Positions 7,939 to 17,541 of a stretch of DNA of 64,000 nt are shown piece by piece (positions within the stretch are counted from its first letter, which is position 1; the number at the start of each line of letters is the position of its first letter). Source of the stretch: Gammaproteobacteria bacterium (GTDB taxonomy: Bacteria > Pseudomonadota > Gammaproteobacteria > Natronospirales > REEB76); contig DASVOS010000013.1 of assembly GCA_036383255.1 (NCBI GenBank), positions 62,001-126,000 on the forward strand. Direction: 5' to 3'. The notes under the pieces were generated by a model. The model was not told where the DNA came from. It saw only the letters and a program-made list of their open reading frames with translations, and made no database searches. Made by a program: the position numbers and the translations under genes.

Positions 7939-8033
7939 CCGTGTTCCCCATCACAGGGAGGTCCCGGCACGGCCGGTCCCGCACTGGATACGGACTAGCG
8001 GGGAGATCGGAGGCGCCTTTGCGCCACCCCCTC

Positions 8034-8059
8034 GTAACCCCTGGTCCAAAGACCCCGCG
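8034..8059 (+). promoter_or_regulatory. Candidate ECF-type promoter before the DsbA-like gene
   Basis: GTAACC followed by 16 bases and CGCG. It faces the DsbA-like gene and resembles the GTAAC elements of both bufferin operons, though its -10 part differs. Leader length would be about 135 nt. Confidence 0.25.
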
Positions 8060-8201
8060 GGAGGCTATTTATTACATGGGCCGGCCGGCCGGCGCCACGC
8101 CCAGACGACATATCGCGGACCGGGCTATAGTCTAGGGGAGGCCATCGGGCCGGGGCGTCCAATACCAGAGTGATTTACTCTGAATAGAACCGGGGGATCC
8201 C

Positions 8202-8963
8202 ATGCAGCAGAAGCAACAGCAACACGGCCATGAACGCGAACACGTGCATGTCCATGCCCAGCACTACGAGAAGGACGAGAGTGGCTCGCGCCTGTGGCTG
8301 GTCGGCGGCATCGCCCTGCTCATCGTGGCGCTCGTCTACAGCGGCGTGCTGCTCATGCACTCCCGCACCAAGGCGGCCTCCGGCACCGACCTCGACCTGG
8401 TGCAGATACCCTTCGACACCGGCCACGACGAGAAAGGCATGTCGGTGGGCGACCGCAACGCCCCGGTGGTGGTGCGCGAGTTCGCCGACTTCCAGTGCCC
8501 CGCCTGCGGCGGCTTCGAGCCCGTGATCCAGCAGATGCGCAAGGAGTACGTGGACACCGGCAAGGTGCGCTTCGTGTTCTTCGACATGCCGCTGCAGGAG
8601 CAGCACCAGAACGCCATGATGGCGGCCCAGGTTGCCCGCTGCGCCGGCTACCAGGATCAGTACTGGCAGATGCACGACCTGCTGTACGCCAAGCAGGCCG
8701 AATGGGCCGACTCCAAGAACGCGGTGGACACCTTCCTCGGCTACACCGACAGCCTGGGTCTCGACCACGGCAAGATCCTGAGCTGCATCCGCACCGGTTC
8801 CACCCACCAGGCGGTGGTGCTGAGCCAGGGCTACGGCGAGGCGCTGGGCCTGCACGCTACGCCCACGTTCGCAGTGAACGGCCAGGGCCACATCGGCGGC
8901 GCCGCCTACACGGACCTCAAGGCGCTCATCGACGCGCAGCTCGCCGCCGGCGCCAAGCAGTGA
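8202..8963 (+). CDS. Membrane-anchored DsbA-family thiol oxidoreductase with His-rich cytoplasmic tail
   Basis: A 253-residue protein. Residues 8-21 hold six histidines (HGHEREHVHVHAQH). One membrane helix follows (about 31-52), then a periplasmic thioredoxin-fold DsbA/Thioredoxin_4 domain with active site CPAC (FADFQCPACGGF, about 97-100) and the cis-Pro loop ATPTF. The fold suggests oxidation, isomerisation or reduction of periplasmic thiols. It is divergent from the cysteine-rich bufA2 peptide gene. The His tail could bind metal; that is inference. The gene ends 9 bases before the next ORF, probably one transcript. Confidence 0.85.
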   Translation: MQQKQQQHGHEREHVHVHAQHYEKDESGSRLWLVGGIALLIVALVYSGVLLMHSRTKAASGTDLDLVQIPFDTGHDEKGMSVGDRNAPVVVREFADFQCPACGGFEPVIQQMRKEYVDTGKVRFVFFDMPLQEQHQNAMMAAQVARCAGYQDQYWQMHDLLYAKQAEWADSKNAVDTFLGYTDSLGLDHGKILSCIRTGSTHQAVVLSQGYGEALGLHATPTFAVNGQGHIGGAAYTDLKALIDAQLAAGAKQ

Positions 8964-8972
8964 GGACCGCGG

Positions 8973-9269
8973 GTGGCTGAGTACCGCATGGAGGGAGCGG
9001 CTCTCTACGACCGGAACAAGAACCGGATGGGCTACGCGCGCGAGAGCACGGTGTTCGACGCTGTGAACCGGCGCGTAGGCTACCTGCGCGGCAACGACAT
9101 CTACGACGCCACCAACCGGCGCATGGCCTACATCAAGGAGCTGGACGTCTACAGCTCCAGCAACAACCGCGTGGGCCGCATCGAGGATTTCAGGAAACGT
9201 ATCGACAAGGCGCCGGAGGGAAATATTGCTGTCGCCTTGTTGATGCTCCTGGCCAAGCCGGCGGAATAG
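8973..9269 (+). CDS. Small four-repeat beta-flower-like protein
   Basis: A 98-residue protein built from four imperfect repeats of about 15-17 residues, each with an aromatic-Asp start, a central Asn-Arg turn and a hydrophobic end (YDRNKNRMGY, FDAVNRRVGYL, YDATNRRMAYI, YSSSNNRVGRI). This matches the 4-fold beta flower pattern, in which each repeat gives one blade. It has no signal peptide and no catalytic motif; function is unknown. It starts with GTG at 8973 preceded by GAGGA; an ATG four codons later is an alternative. Confidence 0.65.
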   Translation: MAEYRMEGAALYDRNKNRMGYARESTVFDAVNRRVGYLRGNDIYDATNRRMAYIKELDVYSSSNNRVGRIEDFRKRIDKAPEGNIAVALLMLLAKPAE

Positions 9270-9272
9270 GGT

Positions 9273-9713
9273 TCAGGCCAGTTCGACGCGTTCCCTGACC
9301 AGCCTCAGGTAGAGCTGTTCGTCTGGCATCTTATTCTCCCGCTGTGCCCGCCACAGCGTCTCTCCCAGGCACTCCAGCATCTGGTGCTCCGTCTCCATCA
9401 CGTCGCGGGTCTTGGCCAGCAGCGCCGCGTAGGCGGCCTTGATGCCCGGCGGCCGGTCTATCGAGAGCTGCTCCCGGATCGCGATGTGCATGCCCATGTG
9501 CAGGAACGGGTTGGTCTCGCCGCCTTCCGGCAGCCAGTCCTTGTCCAGCACTTCGATCCCCTGGTCCAGCAGCGTGTGGTATTCCGGGTGCAGCCGGATC
9601 ACGTCGGCGATGAGGGTCTCCAGCGCCGTCATGGGCGTGCCGGCCTGCATCTTCCTCCAGACGTCGAAGAACGCCTGGCGTGTGTCGCTGCGGCTCTCGC
9701 CGTGGATGCTCAT
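9273..9713 (-). CDS. DUF1841 family protein
   Basis: A 146-residue cytoplasmic protein of the DUF1841 family found in beta- and gammaproteobacteria (family core HPEYHTLL, then ETNPFLHMGMHIAIREQ with conserved His residues). Function is unknown. Its ATG overlaps the nth stop as ATGA, placing it as the last gene of an rsxB-nth-DUF1841 operon, a recurring association. Confidence 0.85.
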   Translation of the reverse strand: MSIHGESRSDTRQAFFDVWRKMQAGTPMTALETLIADVIRLHPEYHTLLDQGIEVLDKDWLPEGGETNPFLHMGMHIAIREQLSIDRPPGIKAAYAALLAKTRDVMETEHQMLECLGETLWRAQRENKMPDEQLYLRLVRERVELA

Positions 9714-10414
9714 GGCTTGCGCACCATCTTCCTGCTTTTCTTCTTCACGGGCTTGCCGAGCTTGAGCGGGACCTTCAACTCCGGCTTGGTCTTGTGCTGG
9801 TATTCGCAGAGGTCCTTGATCACGCACTCCGGGCACTTGGGCTTGCGCGCCACGCACACGTAGCGCCCGTGCAGGATCAGCCAGTGGTGCGCATCCTGCT
9901 TGAACTCGTCCGGCGTGGTCTCGGTGAGCCGGTCCTCCACCTGCCGCTCGTTCTTGCCGGGGGCGAGACCGGTGCGGTTCGCGACCCGGAAGATGTGGGT
10001 GTCCACCGCGATGGTGGCTTCGCCGAAGGCGGTGTTCAGCACCACGTTCGCGGTCTTGCGGCCCACGCCGGGCAGCGCCTCCAGCTCCTCGCGGGTGCGC
10101 GGCACCTCGCCGCCGTGCTTCTCCAGCAGCAGGCGCGCGGCGGCGACCACGTTCTTGGCCTTGGTGTTGTAGAGGCCAATGGTCTTGATGTAGTCCTTGA
10201 GGCCGTTCTCCCCAAGGGCCAGGATCGCCGCGGGCGTGCTCGCGGCGGGGAAGAGCTTCGCGGTGGCGAGGTTCACGCTCTTGTCCGTGGCCTGAGCCGA
10301 GAGCGACACCGCTACCAGGAGTTCATAGGGCGTGGAGTAGCGCAGTTCTGTCGTGGGCTTGGGATTGGCCGACTTCAGCCGCTCGAAGATCTTCCGGCGC
10401 TTCGCTGGGGTCAT
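9710..10414 (-). CDS. nth: Endonuclease III (DNA glycosylase/AP lyase)
   Basis: Removes oxidised pyrimidines from DNA and nicks the abasic site in base excision repair. Visible hallmarks are a helix-hairpin-helix [12 protein letters not shown] with the catalytic Lys 120, the catalytic Asp 138 in [11 protein letters not shown], and the C-terminal [4Fe-4S] ligands Cys 187, 194, 197 and 203 (C-X6-C-X2-C-X5-C). It is 234 residues, slightly longer than E. coli Nth because of a Lys-rich tail (KKKSRK). It overlaps rsxB upstream and the DUF1841 gene downstream by 4 bases each. Confidence 0.96.
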   Translation of the reverse strand: MTPAKRRKIFERLKSANPKPTTELRYSTPYELLVAVSLSAQATDKSVNLATAKLFPAASTPAAILALGENGLKDYIKTIGLYNTKAKNVVAAARLLLEKHGGEVPRTREELEALPGVGRKTANVVLNTAFGEATIAVDTHIFRVANRTGLAPGKNERQVEDRLTETTPDEFKQDAHHWLILHGRYVCVARKPKCPECVIKDLCEYQHKTKPELKVPLKLGKPVKKKSRKMVRKP

Positions 10415-11037
10415 GGCTTCTGTCCCCGGCGGGCCCGCACCCGTGCCACCGCTGCGGCGATCTCCGCCTGGCGATGGGCTTTTGTGTCCGGCGGCACATC
10501 CGCCGGCGCATCCTTCGCGGCCTTCCGCTCGGTTTGGCGCCTCTTATAGGCGAGGTAGCGTTCCCGCAGCGCATCGGCCCGCTCCCGGCCCGCCATGGGG
10601 AACTGCCAGCCTTCCAGGCCTTCCGTCATGCCCTGCACGGGTCCGAGCCGGATGCAATCTACGGGGCAGGGCGGCAGGCACAGCCCGCAGCCGGTACAGA
10701 GCGCCTCGATCACCGCGTGCATCTGTTTCGCTGCGCCGGTGATGGCATCCACCGGACAGGCTTGGATGCATTTGGTGCAGCCGATGCAGAGGGGTTCTTC
10801 GATGACCGCGACGGTGCCGGGCGCGAACGTGCCCACTTCCGCTGCGAGGGGTTTCGGAGGTCGATGCAGCAGTCCCGCGAGCGCGGCGAGGGTCGCCTCG
10901 CCGCCGGGCGGGCAGCGGTCGATGTCGGTCTCATCCCGCGCAATCGCTTCCGCATATGAACGGCAGTCTGGATATCCACAGCGCGTGCATTGCGTCTGAG
11001 GTAAAAACGAATCGATTTTTTCTGCCAATGCGTTCAT
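10411..11037 (-). CDS. rsxB: RnfB/RsxB-like iron-sulfur protein lacking the membrane anchor
   Basis: 208 residues. The N-terminus holds the four-Cys [4Fe-4S] domain of RnfB (Cys 17, 20, 25, 42). A two-cluster ferredoxin domain follows (Cys 84, 87, 90, 94 and 114, 117, 120, 124). The hydrophobic N-terminal helix of canonical RnfB is absent: the protein starts at [17 protein letters not shown]. No rnfA, C, D, G or E gene is nearby. It is therefore probably a soluble electron carrier in an operon with nth, as in betaproteobacterial rnfB-nth pairs. The C-terminal third is Ala/Arg-rich. It may help maintain the SoxR or Nth clusters, but this is inference. Confidence 0.85.
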   Translation of the reverse strand: MNALAEKIDSFLPQTQCTRCGYPDCRSYAEAIARDETDIDRCPPGGEATLAALAGLLHRPPKPLAAEVGTFAPGTVAVIEEPLCIGCTKCIQACPVDAITGAAKQMHAVIEALCTGCGLCLPPCPVDCIRLGPVQGMTEGLEGWQFPMAGRERADALRERYLAYKRRQTERKAAKDAPADVPPDTKAHRQAEIAAAVARVRARRGQKP

Positions 11038-11054
11038 GGGCTAAAAGAAAGCGC

Positions 11055-11182
11055 TCCTGAAACGAGGGTTTTTGGCTCAGGCTAGGCGCGCATGACCGAG
11101 GACCCGGAGCGTACTTTTAGTGTACGTGAGGAGTCCGGGGGCATGCGCAACAACGCCTGAGACGAAAAGACCCGTTTCAGGA
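11055..11182 (-). repeat. Palindromic 3'-UTR element, copy F (after metG)
   Basis: A 128-base imperfect palindrome lying 2 bases after the metG stop. Outer arms are CCTGAAACG / CGTTTCAGG; inner arms include GCGCATG / CATGCGC; the tip is GTAC-N7-GTAC. Read on the minus strand it carries the family core GGCGTTGTTGCGC...CGGACTC...GCGCGCCTAGCC, so its orientation matches metG. The distal arm reaches to about 18 bases before the rsxB start. Confidence 0.85.
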
Positions 11183-11183
11183 A

Positions 11184-13217
11184 TTACTTCACGCGCATGC
11201 CGGGTTGGGCACCACTGTGCGGTTCGAGGATCCAAAGGTCCTTGCCGCCCGGGCCGGCCGCCAGCACCATGCCCTCCGACATGCCGAACTTCATCTTGCG
11301 CGGTGCCAGGTTGGCCACCATGACCGTGAGCTTGCCCTCGAGCTGCTCCGGCGCGTAGGCGCTCTTGATGCCGGCGAATACGTTGCGGGTGCCGTCTCCC
11401 AGGTCCAGGGTCAGGCGCAGCAGCTTGTCCGCGCCCTCCACGTGCTCGGCCTTGGCGATGCGCGCGATGCGCAGGTCGATCTTGGCGAAGTCGTCGTAGC
11501 TGATCTCGGCGGCGATGGGGTCCATGTTGGATGCCTTGCTGTTGTTCTTGCCGAGGTCCTCCTTCGAGGACTCCACCATGGAATCGATGCGGGCCTTCTC
11601 CACCCGCGCCATCATCGGCTTGAAGGCGTTGATCTTGTGGTCCAGCAGCGGCTGTCCGGCGTCCTCCCAGGTCAGGGGCGCCACGCCGAGGAAGGCCTCG
11701 GTCTTCACCGCGAGCTCGGGCAGCACGGGCTTCAGGTAGACCATCATCACCCGAAACAGGTTGATGCCGAGGCTGCAGATCTGCTGCACCTCGGCCGGCA
11801 CCGGCTGCTGCTTGGCCAGCGACCAGGGCTTCTTCGCGTCGATGTACTCGTTCACCCGGTCGGCGATCTCCATCACCTCGCGGATGGCGCGGGAATACTC
11901 CCTGTTCTGATAGGCGGAGGCGATGCTGTCCTTGGCGGCCACGGCCTTCTTCAGCAGCTCGTCGTCCGTGAGCGTCTTCGACAGCTTGCCCTGGTAGTGG
12001 GTCTCTATGAAACCGGCGCAGCGGCTCGCGATGTTCACGAGCTTGCCCACCAGGTCCGAGTTCACGCGCTGCAGGAAGTCGTCCAGGTTCAGGTCGATGT
12101 CGTCGATGCCCGGTCCGAGCTTGGCGGCGAAGTAGTAGCGCAGGTACTCGGGATCGAGGCCCGCGTCCAGGTAGGTGCGCGCCTTGATGAAGGTGCCGCG
12201 GGACTTGGACATCTTCTGCCCGTTCACCGTCAGGAAGCCGTGGGCGTAGACCGCCGACGGCGTGCGGAAGCCGGCGCCGGCCAGCATCGCCGGCCAGAAC
12301 AGCGAGTGGAAGTAGATGATGTCCTTGCCGATGAAGTGGTACACCTCGGCCCGGCTGTCCTTGCCCCAGAAGTCGTCGAACTTCAGGTCCTTGCGCTTGC
12401 CGCAGAGGTTCTTGAAGCTCGCCATGTAGCCGATGGGCGCGTCCAGCCACACGTAGAAGTACTTGCCCGGCGCATCCGGGATCTCGAAGCCGAAGTAGGG
12501 CGCGTCGCGGGAGATGTCCCAGTCCTGCAGCCCGGCGGCGAACCACTCGTCCAGCTTGCGGGTCACCGCCTCGTGCAGGTGGCCGGGGGCGCGGGTCCAG
12601 TCCCGCAGCAGCTTCTCGAAGTCGCCGAGCTTGAAGAAGTAGTGCTGCGACTCGCGCGGCACCGGCCGGGTGCCCGAGATGACCGACACCGGGTTCTTGA
12701 GGTCGGAGGGCGAGTAGGTGGCGCCGCAGTTCTCGCAGGAATCGCCGTACTGGTCCGCCGTGCCGCAGCGCGGGCACTCGCCCTTGATGAAGCGGTCCGG
12801 CAGGAACATCTTGGCCTGCTCGTCGTACATCTGCTGGATGGTGCGCACGTCGATGTGGCTGGGCTTGGCATCCCGCAGGTTCTTGTAGATGAGCGTCGAC
12901 AGCTCCCGGTTCTCGTCCGAATGGGTGCTGTGGTAGTTCTCGAAGCGGACGTGGAAGTCCTTGAAGTCCCGCTGGTGGTCCACGCCCACGCCGGCGATGA
13001 GCTGCTCGGGCGTGATGCCCTGCTCGCGCGCCTTGAGCATGATGGGGGTGCCGTGCGCGTCGTCCGCCGAGACGAACAGGCAGCGGTTGCCGGCCATGTT
13101 CTGGTAACGCACCCAGATGTCCGTCTGGATGTTGCCCACCATATGCCCCAGGTGCAGCGGGCCGTTGGCGTAGGTGAGGGCGTAGGTGACCAGGATGTCG
13201 CGCGGTTTCTGCGGCAT
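11184..13217 (-). CDS. metG: Methionyl-tRNA synthetase
   Basis: Charges tRNA-Met. 677 residues, class I synthetase with HLGH at 22-25, a zinc knuckle with two CxxC pairs (CPRC and CENC, about 144-161), KMSKS near residue 334 and a C-terminal tRNA-binding OB fold (about 575-677). It has the full length of the dimeric E. coli-type enzyme. It is divergent from mrp, with a 121-base gap. Its 3' end is followed at once by a palindromic 3'-UTR element. Confidence 0.97.
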   Translation of the reverse strand: MPQKPRDILVTYALTYANGPLHLGHMVGNIQTDIWVRYQNMAGNRCLFVSADDAHGTPIMLKAREQGITPEQLIAGVGVDHQRDFKDFHVRFENYHSTHSDENRELSTLIYKNLRDAKPSHIDVRTIQQMYDEQAKMFLPDRFIKGECPRCGTADQYGDSCENCGATYSPSDLKNPVSVISGTRPVPRESQHYFFKLGDFEKLLRDWTRAPGHLHEAVTRKLDEWFAAGLQDWDISRDAPYFGFEIPDAPGKYFYVWLDAPIGYMASFKNLCGKRKDLKFDDFWGKDSRAEVYHFIGKDIIYFHSLFWPAMLAGAGFRTPSAVYAHGFLTVNGQKMSKSRGTFIKARTYLDAGLDPEYLRYYFAAKLGPGIDDIDLNLDDFLQRVNSDLVGKLVNIASRCAGFIETHYQGKLSKTLTDDELLKKAVAAKDSIASAYQNREYSRAIREVMEIADRVNEYIDAKKPWSLAKQQPVPAEVQQICSLGINLFRVMMVYLKPVLPELAVKTEAFLGVAPLTWEDAGQPLLDHKINAFKPMMARVEKARIDSMVESSKEDLGKNNSKASNMDPIAAEISYDDFAKIDLRIARIAKAEHVEGADKLLRLTLDLGDGTRNVFAGIKSAYAPEQLEGKLTVMVANLAPRKMKFGMSEGMVLAAGPGGKDLWILEPHSGAQPGMRVK

Positions 13218-13338
13218 GGACGGATGCTTTTGGCGGTCTTTTGGGGCGGAAACGCAATTATGCCATAGGCCCCGCGCCGGCCTTGGAGCCCGGACCTAAG
13301 TGCTAGAATGCGCCGCCATCGAACCCGCGCGATCATCC

Positions 13339-14409
13339 ATGAGCACCCTCACCCGGGACCGCGTCGAAGCGGCCCTCAAAGGCTGGACCGAACCCCACTT
13401 GGGCACGGATCTCGTGACCGCCGGCGCCTTGCGCGCCGTCGAAGGCGGCCGGATCGAGCTGGAGCTGGGCTTCCCACTGGGAGCCTATCGGGATGAGCTC
13501 GCCACGAAGGCGGCCGAGCTGCTCAAGGCCGCCGGCTTGGACGCCGAGGTGAAGGTCAGCCAGACCATCCTTTCCCATGCCGTGCAGCGCAACCTCACCC
13601 CGCTCAAGGATGTGAAGAACGTCATCGCCGTGGCCTCGGGCAAGGGCGGTGTCGGCAAGTCCACCGTGGCGGTGAACCTGGCCCTGGCGCTCGCGGCGGA
13701 CGGCGCCGCGGTGGGCATGCTGGACGCGGACATCTACGGCCCCAGCCAGCCGCGCATGCTCGGCCTCTCCGGACGTCCCACCAGCAAGGACGGCAAGCAC
13801 ATCGAGCCGCTCATCGGCCATGGCGTGAGATGCATGTCCATCGGCTTCCTGATCGATGCAGAGCAGCCTATGGTCTGGCGCGGCCCCATGGTCACCCAGG
13901 CGCTGGTGCAGCTCATCCGCGACACCCTGTGGGGTGAGCTCGACTACCTCATCGTGGACATGCCTCCGGGCACCGGCGACATCCAGCTCACCCTCTCCCA
14001 GCACGTACCGGTCTCCGGCGCCGTCATCGTCACCACGCCCCAGGAGATCGCGCTGCTGGACGCCCGCAAGGGCCTCAAGATGTTCCAGAAGGTGGAGGTG
14101 AGCATCCTCGGCGTGGTGGAGAACATGAGCACCCACGTGTGCACGAACTGCGGCCACGAGGAGCACATCTTCGGCAGCGGCGGAGGCGAGAGCCTCGCGG
14201 CCCAGTACCAGGTGCCGTTCCTGGGCAGCCTGCCGCTGGACCTCTCCATCCGCGAGCAGGCGGACGCCGGCAACCCCACCGTGGCGGCCGAGCCCCGGGG
14301 TACAATCGCCACCCGCTACCGGGAGATAGCGCGCCGCACCGCGGCCCAGTTGGCCCTCGCGGGGAAGGACTATGCCGGGGCTTTCCCCAAGATCGTCATC
14401 GAAGACTGA
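13339..14409 (+). CDS. apbC: Mrp/ApbC iron-sulfur cluster carrier ATPase
   Basis: A 356-residue P-loop ATPase that carries [4Fe-4S] clusters to target proteins. An N-terminal DUF59/MIP18 domain (1-80) is followed by the deviant Walker A GKGGVGKS at 101-108 and the cluster-binding CxxC (VCTNCG, about residue 270). The ATG at 13339 is chosen over an in-frame upstream ATG at 13300, which would add residues lacking family similarity. It is divergent from metG, a common neighbour of mrp in proteobacteria. Confidence 0.93.
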   Translation: MSTLTRDRVEAALKGWTEPHLGTDLVTAGALRAVEGGRIELELGFPLGAYRDELATKAAELLKAAGLDAEVKVSQTILSHAVQRNLTPLKDVKNVIAVASGKGGVGKSTVAVNLALALAADGAAVGMLDADIYGPSQPRMLGLSGRPTSKDGKHIEPLIGHGVRCMSIGFLIDAEQPMVWRGPMVTQALVQLIRDTLWGELDYLIVDMPPGTGDIQLTLSQHVPVSGAVIVTTPQEIALLDARKGLKMFQKVEVSILGVVENMSTHVCTNCGHEEHIFGSGGGESLAAQYQVPFLGSLPLDLSIREQADAGNPTVAAEPRGTIATRYREIARRTAAQLALAGKDYAGAFPKIVIED

Positions 14410-14441
14410 ACTCACTCATAATATATAGAGAGAGCCAAGGG

Positions 14442-15005
14442 ATGAGCATCAAAGCAGACAAGTGGATACGCCGCATGGCCGCCAAGGGCATGATCGAGCC
14501 TTTCGAGGCGGGCCAGGTGCGCGAGGCCAAGGGCGGCAAGATCGTCTCCTACGGCACCTCCAGCTACGGCTACGACGTGCGCTGCGCCGACGAGTTCAAG
14601 ATCTTCACCAACATCAACAGCACCATCGTCGATCCCAAGGCCTTCGACGCACGCAGCTTCGTGGACTTCAAGGGCGACTGCTGCGTGATCCCGCCCAACT
14701 CCTTCGCCCTGGCCCGCACCGTGGAGTTCTTCCGCATCCCGCGCAGCGTGCTCACGGTGTGCCTGGGCAAGTCCACCTATGCCCGCTGCGGCATCATCGT
14801 GAACGTCACGCCGCTGGAGCCGGAGTGGGAGGGGCACGTGACGCTGGAGTTCTCCAACACCACGCCGCTGCCCGCCAAGATCTACGCCAACGAGGGCGTG
14901 GCCCAGATGCTGTTCTTCGAGTCGGATGAGGTCTGCGAGACCTCTTACAAGGACCGGGGCGGCAAATATCAGGGCCAGCAGGGCGTCACGCTTCCAAAGA
15001 CCTGA
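14442..15005 (+). CDS. dcd: dCTP deaminase
   Basis: Deaminates dCTP to dUTP for dTTP synthesis. 187 residues, the usual length. Family motifs include [12 protein letters not shown], the conserved KSTYARCGI segment and [22 protein letters not shown] carrying the catalytic Glu. It lies 32 bases after mrp behind an AT-rich stretch (CATAATATATAG) that may hold its own -10 box; an AAGGG lies 4 bases before the ATG. It ends directly against the convergent DUF3108 gene. Confidence 0.96.
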   Translation: MSIKADKWIRRMAAKGMIEPFEAGQVREAKGGKIVSYGTSSYGYDVRCADEFKIFTNINSTIVDPKAFDARSFVDFKGDCCVIPPNSFALARTVEFFRIPRSVLTVCLGKSTYARCGIIVNVTPLEPEWEGHVTLEFSNTTPLPAKIYANEGVAQMLFFESDEVCETSYKDRGGKYQGQQGVTLPKT

Positions 15006-15743
15006 TCAGTTTCCGGCGGAAAGGGATCCGGCGTCGAACGTCGCCTTCTGCAGCGTGAGCGTGATGGTGGCCTTGCCGGTCTGGGCCTGCTGGATCTGGA
15101 CAGGCAGGTAGTGCAGCTCCGGCGCCAGCCACACGGTGATGGTGCGGCCCCGTTCGGCGTTGTTCAGCTGAACCACCTTGGTCGAATAGGTCTTTCCGGC
15201 CGCCTTCAGGGGCGCGTCCGGCAGCGGCTTCGCCGTATAGGCCGTGATCTGCCCGTGGTCCAGCAGCCGGTAGCCGTCCTCGGCGCGGCCCGCGGCCACG
15301 TCCGAGGCCAACATGAGCTGGATGAGCTGCACGTCGCTGGTGTTCGGCGTCAGGGGCTTGGCTTTCTGCTGGCCGTTTTCCTCGGTGGTGGCGTTGCGCT
15401 TGTCCCAGTCGAAGCGGATGGTTTCGGCATCCTGGGATTTGCCGCTGTCCTCGTAGCGGTAGGAGGCGGGGCGCGGCCGGCCGTCCACCAGCGTGAAGCG
15501 GCTCTCCTGGGTGATGGTCGAGCTCGAGAACAGCGAGGCGAGTCCGCTGGCGTGGGCGGCGGACTTGTAGAGGTAGCCGTCGCCGTCGCGGCCCAGGCTG
15601 AAGCTGGACGTGCCGAGCCCCAGGCTGTTGCGTTGCAGCGAGTAATCGGCGTGGAACGGCGTCAGCACGTTCTCATCGGCGCGCGCGGCGCCCGCCGCGA
15701 TCAGTCCCATCGCCAGAAATGCCGTCACGGAAAGCTTGTTCAT
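15006..15743 (-). CDS. Exported DUF3108 protein
   Basis: A 245-residue protein with signal peptide MNKLSVTAFLAMGLIAAGAARA and a DUF3108 domain (FHADYSLQRNSLGLGTSSFSLG; later LHYLPVQIQQ), predicted mostly beta and periplasmic. Function unknown; the family often lies beside purN/purM in this class. The ATG at 15743 places the signal peptide at the N-terminus. It follows purN by 10 bases and is probably cotranscribed with it. Confidence 0.85.
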   Translation of the reverse strand: MNKLSVTAFLAMGLIAAGAARADENVLTPFHADYSLQRNSLGLGTSSFSLGRDGDGYLYKSAAHASGLASLFSSSTITQESRFTLVDGRPRPASYRYEDSGKSQDAETIRFDWDKRNATTEENGQQKAKPLTPNTSDVQLIQLMLASDVAAGRAEDGYRLLDHGQITAYTAKPLPDAPLKAAGKTYSTKVVQLNNAERGRTITVWLAPELHYLPVQIQQAQTGKATITLTLQKATFDAGSLSAGN

Positions 15744-15753
15744 CGCCGTCTCT

Positions 15754-16422
15754 CTATTGCTGTTCCTGCCAGGAGAATATCTTTGGCACGCTGAGAGGCG
15801 CACCGTCAAACATGACATGTCCGCCGGCGAGCCGCAGCCGCCCGCTGGCGTACCAGCCGATCACCTCGGGGTATATAACGTGCTCCCGGGCCTGGACGCG
15901 TACACGCAATGTCGCCTCGTCGTCATCTTTCCTGACCGGCACCGGCGCCTGGGCCACCACCGCCCCGGCGTCCAGCTCTTCTGTGACGAAGTGCACGCTG
16001 CAGCCATGCGACGTTTCTCCCGCCGCCAGCGCCCGGCGATGGGTGTCGAGGCCCCGGTACTTGGGCAGCAGGGAGGGATGGATGTTGAGCATCCGGCCCT
16101 GGTAGCGCTGCACGAAGGCGGGAGTCAGGATGCGCATGAACCCGGCCAGCACCAGGAGGCCTGGAGAATGGTGGTCTATGCGTTCCGCCAGCGCGGCATC
16201 GTAGGTGGGGCGGTCCGGGTATCCCTTCGCCGGCACCGTCTCCGCCGCCACGCCGGCGGTGCGGGCCCGTTCGAGCGCGGTGGCGCCGGCGCGGTCGCTC
16301 AGGACCGCGCGCACTTCATAGCCGAACCGGCTGGACTGGTCGAGGATCGCCTGGAGGTTGCTGCCGTGGCCCGAGGCCAGCACCACCACCGGCAGAGTGA
16401 TAGGTGCCGGCGGCGCCGGCAT
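15754..16422 (-). CDS. purN: Phosphoribosylglycinamide formyltransferase (GART 1)
   Basis: Transfers a formyl group from 10-formyl-THF to GAR in purine synthesis. 222 residues with the phosphate loop SGHGSNLQ near 18-25, the formyl-binding segment NIHPSLLPKYRG (catalytic Asn-His) and the HFVTEELDAG motif with catalytic Asp. Its ATG shares one base with the purM stop (TGATG), so the two are coupled. Confidence 0.95.
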   Translation of the reverse strand: MPAPPAPITLPVVVLASGHGSNLQAILDQSSRFGYEVRAVLSDRAGATALERARTAGVAAETVPAKGYPDRPTYDAALAERIDHHSPGLLVLAGFMRILTPAFVQRYQGRMLNIHPSLLPKYRGLDTHRRALAAGETSHGCSVHFVTEELDAGAVVAQAPVPVRKDDDEATLRVRVQAREHVIYPEVIGWYASGRLRLAGGHVMFDGAPLSVPKIFSWQEQQ

Positions 16423-17450
16423 CAGCGGATGACGACGCCGTCGGTGCCGCGGGCCACGCGGCCGATGCGCCAGGCTTCCTCGCCGGCGGCCTTGAGCGCG
16501 GCCAGGGTGCGGTCCGCGTCGGCCGCGTCCACCACCGCCACCATACCCAGGCCCATGTTGAAGGTGCGGTGCATCTCCGGCAGCGCGATGTTGCCTTCCT
16601 GCATGAGCCAATCGAACAGCGCCGGCCGCGGCCAGCTCTTCGCGTCTATCTCGACGCCCAGGCCCTCAGGCAGCACGCGCGGGATGTTCTCGGTGAGTCC
16701 GCCGCCGGTGATGTGGGCGAAGGCGTGCACCGGCACCTCGTCCAGCAGCTTGAGCAGGGGCTTCACGTAGATGCGGGTCGGCTCCATGAGCCGGTCGATG
16801 AGCGAGCGGCCGTCGATCCGCTGCTCGAAGCTCGCGCCGGACACCGCCAGCACCTTGCGGATCAGCGAGTAGCCGTTGGAGTGGGGCCCGGACGAGGCGA
16901 GACCGATGAGCGCGTCGCCGTCCTTGACCTTCATGCCGTCGATGATCTTCGCCTTCTCCACCACGCCCACGGCGAAGCCGGCGAGGTCGTAGTCCTCGCC
17001 CTGGTACATGCCGGGCAGCTCCGCCGTCTCGCCGCCCACCAGCGCGCAGCCCGCGAGCTCGCAGCCTTTGGCGATGCCGTTGATGACGTCGGCGGCGGTC
17101 TCCACGTCGAGCTTGCCGGTGGCGTAGTAGTCGAGGAAGAACAGGGGCTCCGCGCCTTGCACCACCACGTCGTTCACGCACATGCCGACCAGATCCTGGC
17201 CGATGGTGCCGTGGCGGCCGCTATCGATGGCGAGCTTGAGCTTGGTGCCGACGCCGTCGGTGCCCGAGACCAGCACCGGCTGCTTGTACTTGGCGGGGAG
17301 CTCCACCAGGGCGCCGAATCCGCCCAGGCCCCCGAGCACCTCGGGGCGCTGGGTGCGCTTGGCGGCGGGCTTGATGCGTTCCACCAGCTCGTCGCCCGCG
17401 TCGATGTCCACGCCGGCATCACGGTAGGTGAGGGGTTTTTTCGCGGTCAT
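16422..17450 (-). CDS. purM: Phosphoribosylformylglycinamidine cyclo-ligase (AIR synthetase)
   Basis: Closes the imidazole ring (FGAM to AIR) in purine synthesis. 342 residues. Family motifs include [12 protein letters not shown], the glycine-rich [21 protein letters not shown] and [13 protein letters not shown]. The ATG at 17450 aligns with known starts; upstream in-frame codons to 17492 are unsupported. It is followed by purN with a one-base overlap and is divergent from the DUF2066 gene, the usual arrangement in Pseudomonas-like genomes. Confidence 0.96.
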   Translation of the reverse strand: MTAKKPLTYRDAGVDIDAGDELVERIKPAAKRTQRPEVLGGLGGFGALVELPAKYKQPVLVSGTDGVGTKLKLAIDSGRHGTIGQDLVGMCVNDVVVQGAEPLFFLDYYATGKLDVETAADVINGIAKGCELAGCALVGGETAELPGMYQGEDYDLAGFAVGVVEKAKIIDGMKVKDGDALIGLASSGPHSNGYSLIRKVLAVSGASFEQRIDGRSLIDRLMEPTRIYVKPLLKLLDEVPVHAFAHITGGGLTENIPRVLPEGLGVEIDAKSWPRPALFDWLMQEGNIALPEMHRTFNMGLGMVAVVDAADADRTLAALKAAGEEAWRIGRVARGTDGVVIR

Positions 17451-17541
17451 GGGGCTTTCCGGGTCTTCAGGCGGTAAAACCGCTCGCAGCACGGCGGCTT
17501 GAGACTGTATATTCTACACGAGCCTTCATTCGACCCGCTGG

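Larger units (their letters stand above)
7832..8201. other. Divergent intergenic region bufA2 / DsbA-like gene
   Basis: 370 bases without a credible gene between two divergent transcription units. It holds one GTAACT-N16-GATC element facing bufA2 (7913-7938) and one GTAACC-N16-CGCG element facing the DsbA-like gene (8034-8059). It also holds a short AT-rich patch (TATTTATTACAT, about 8066) and a GC-rich GGCCGGCCGGCCGG run. A shared regulator for both directions is plausible but not shown. Confidence 0.55.
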
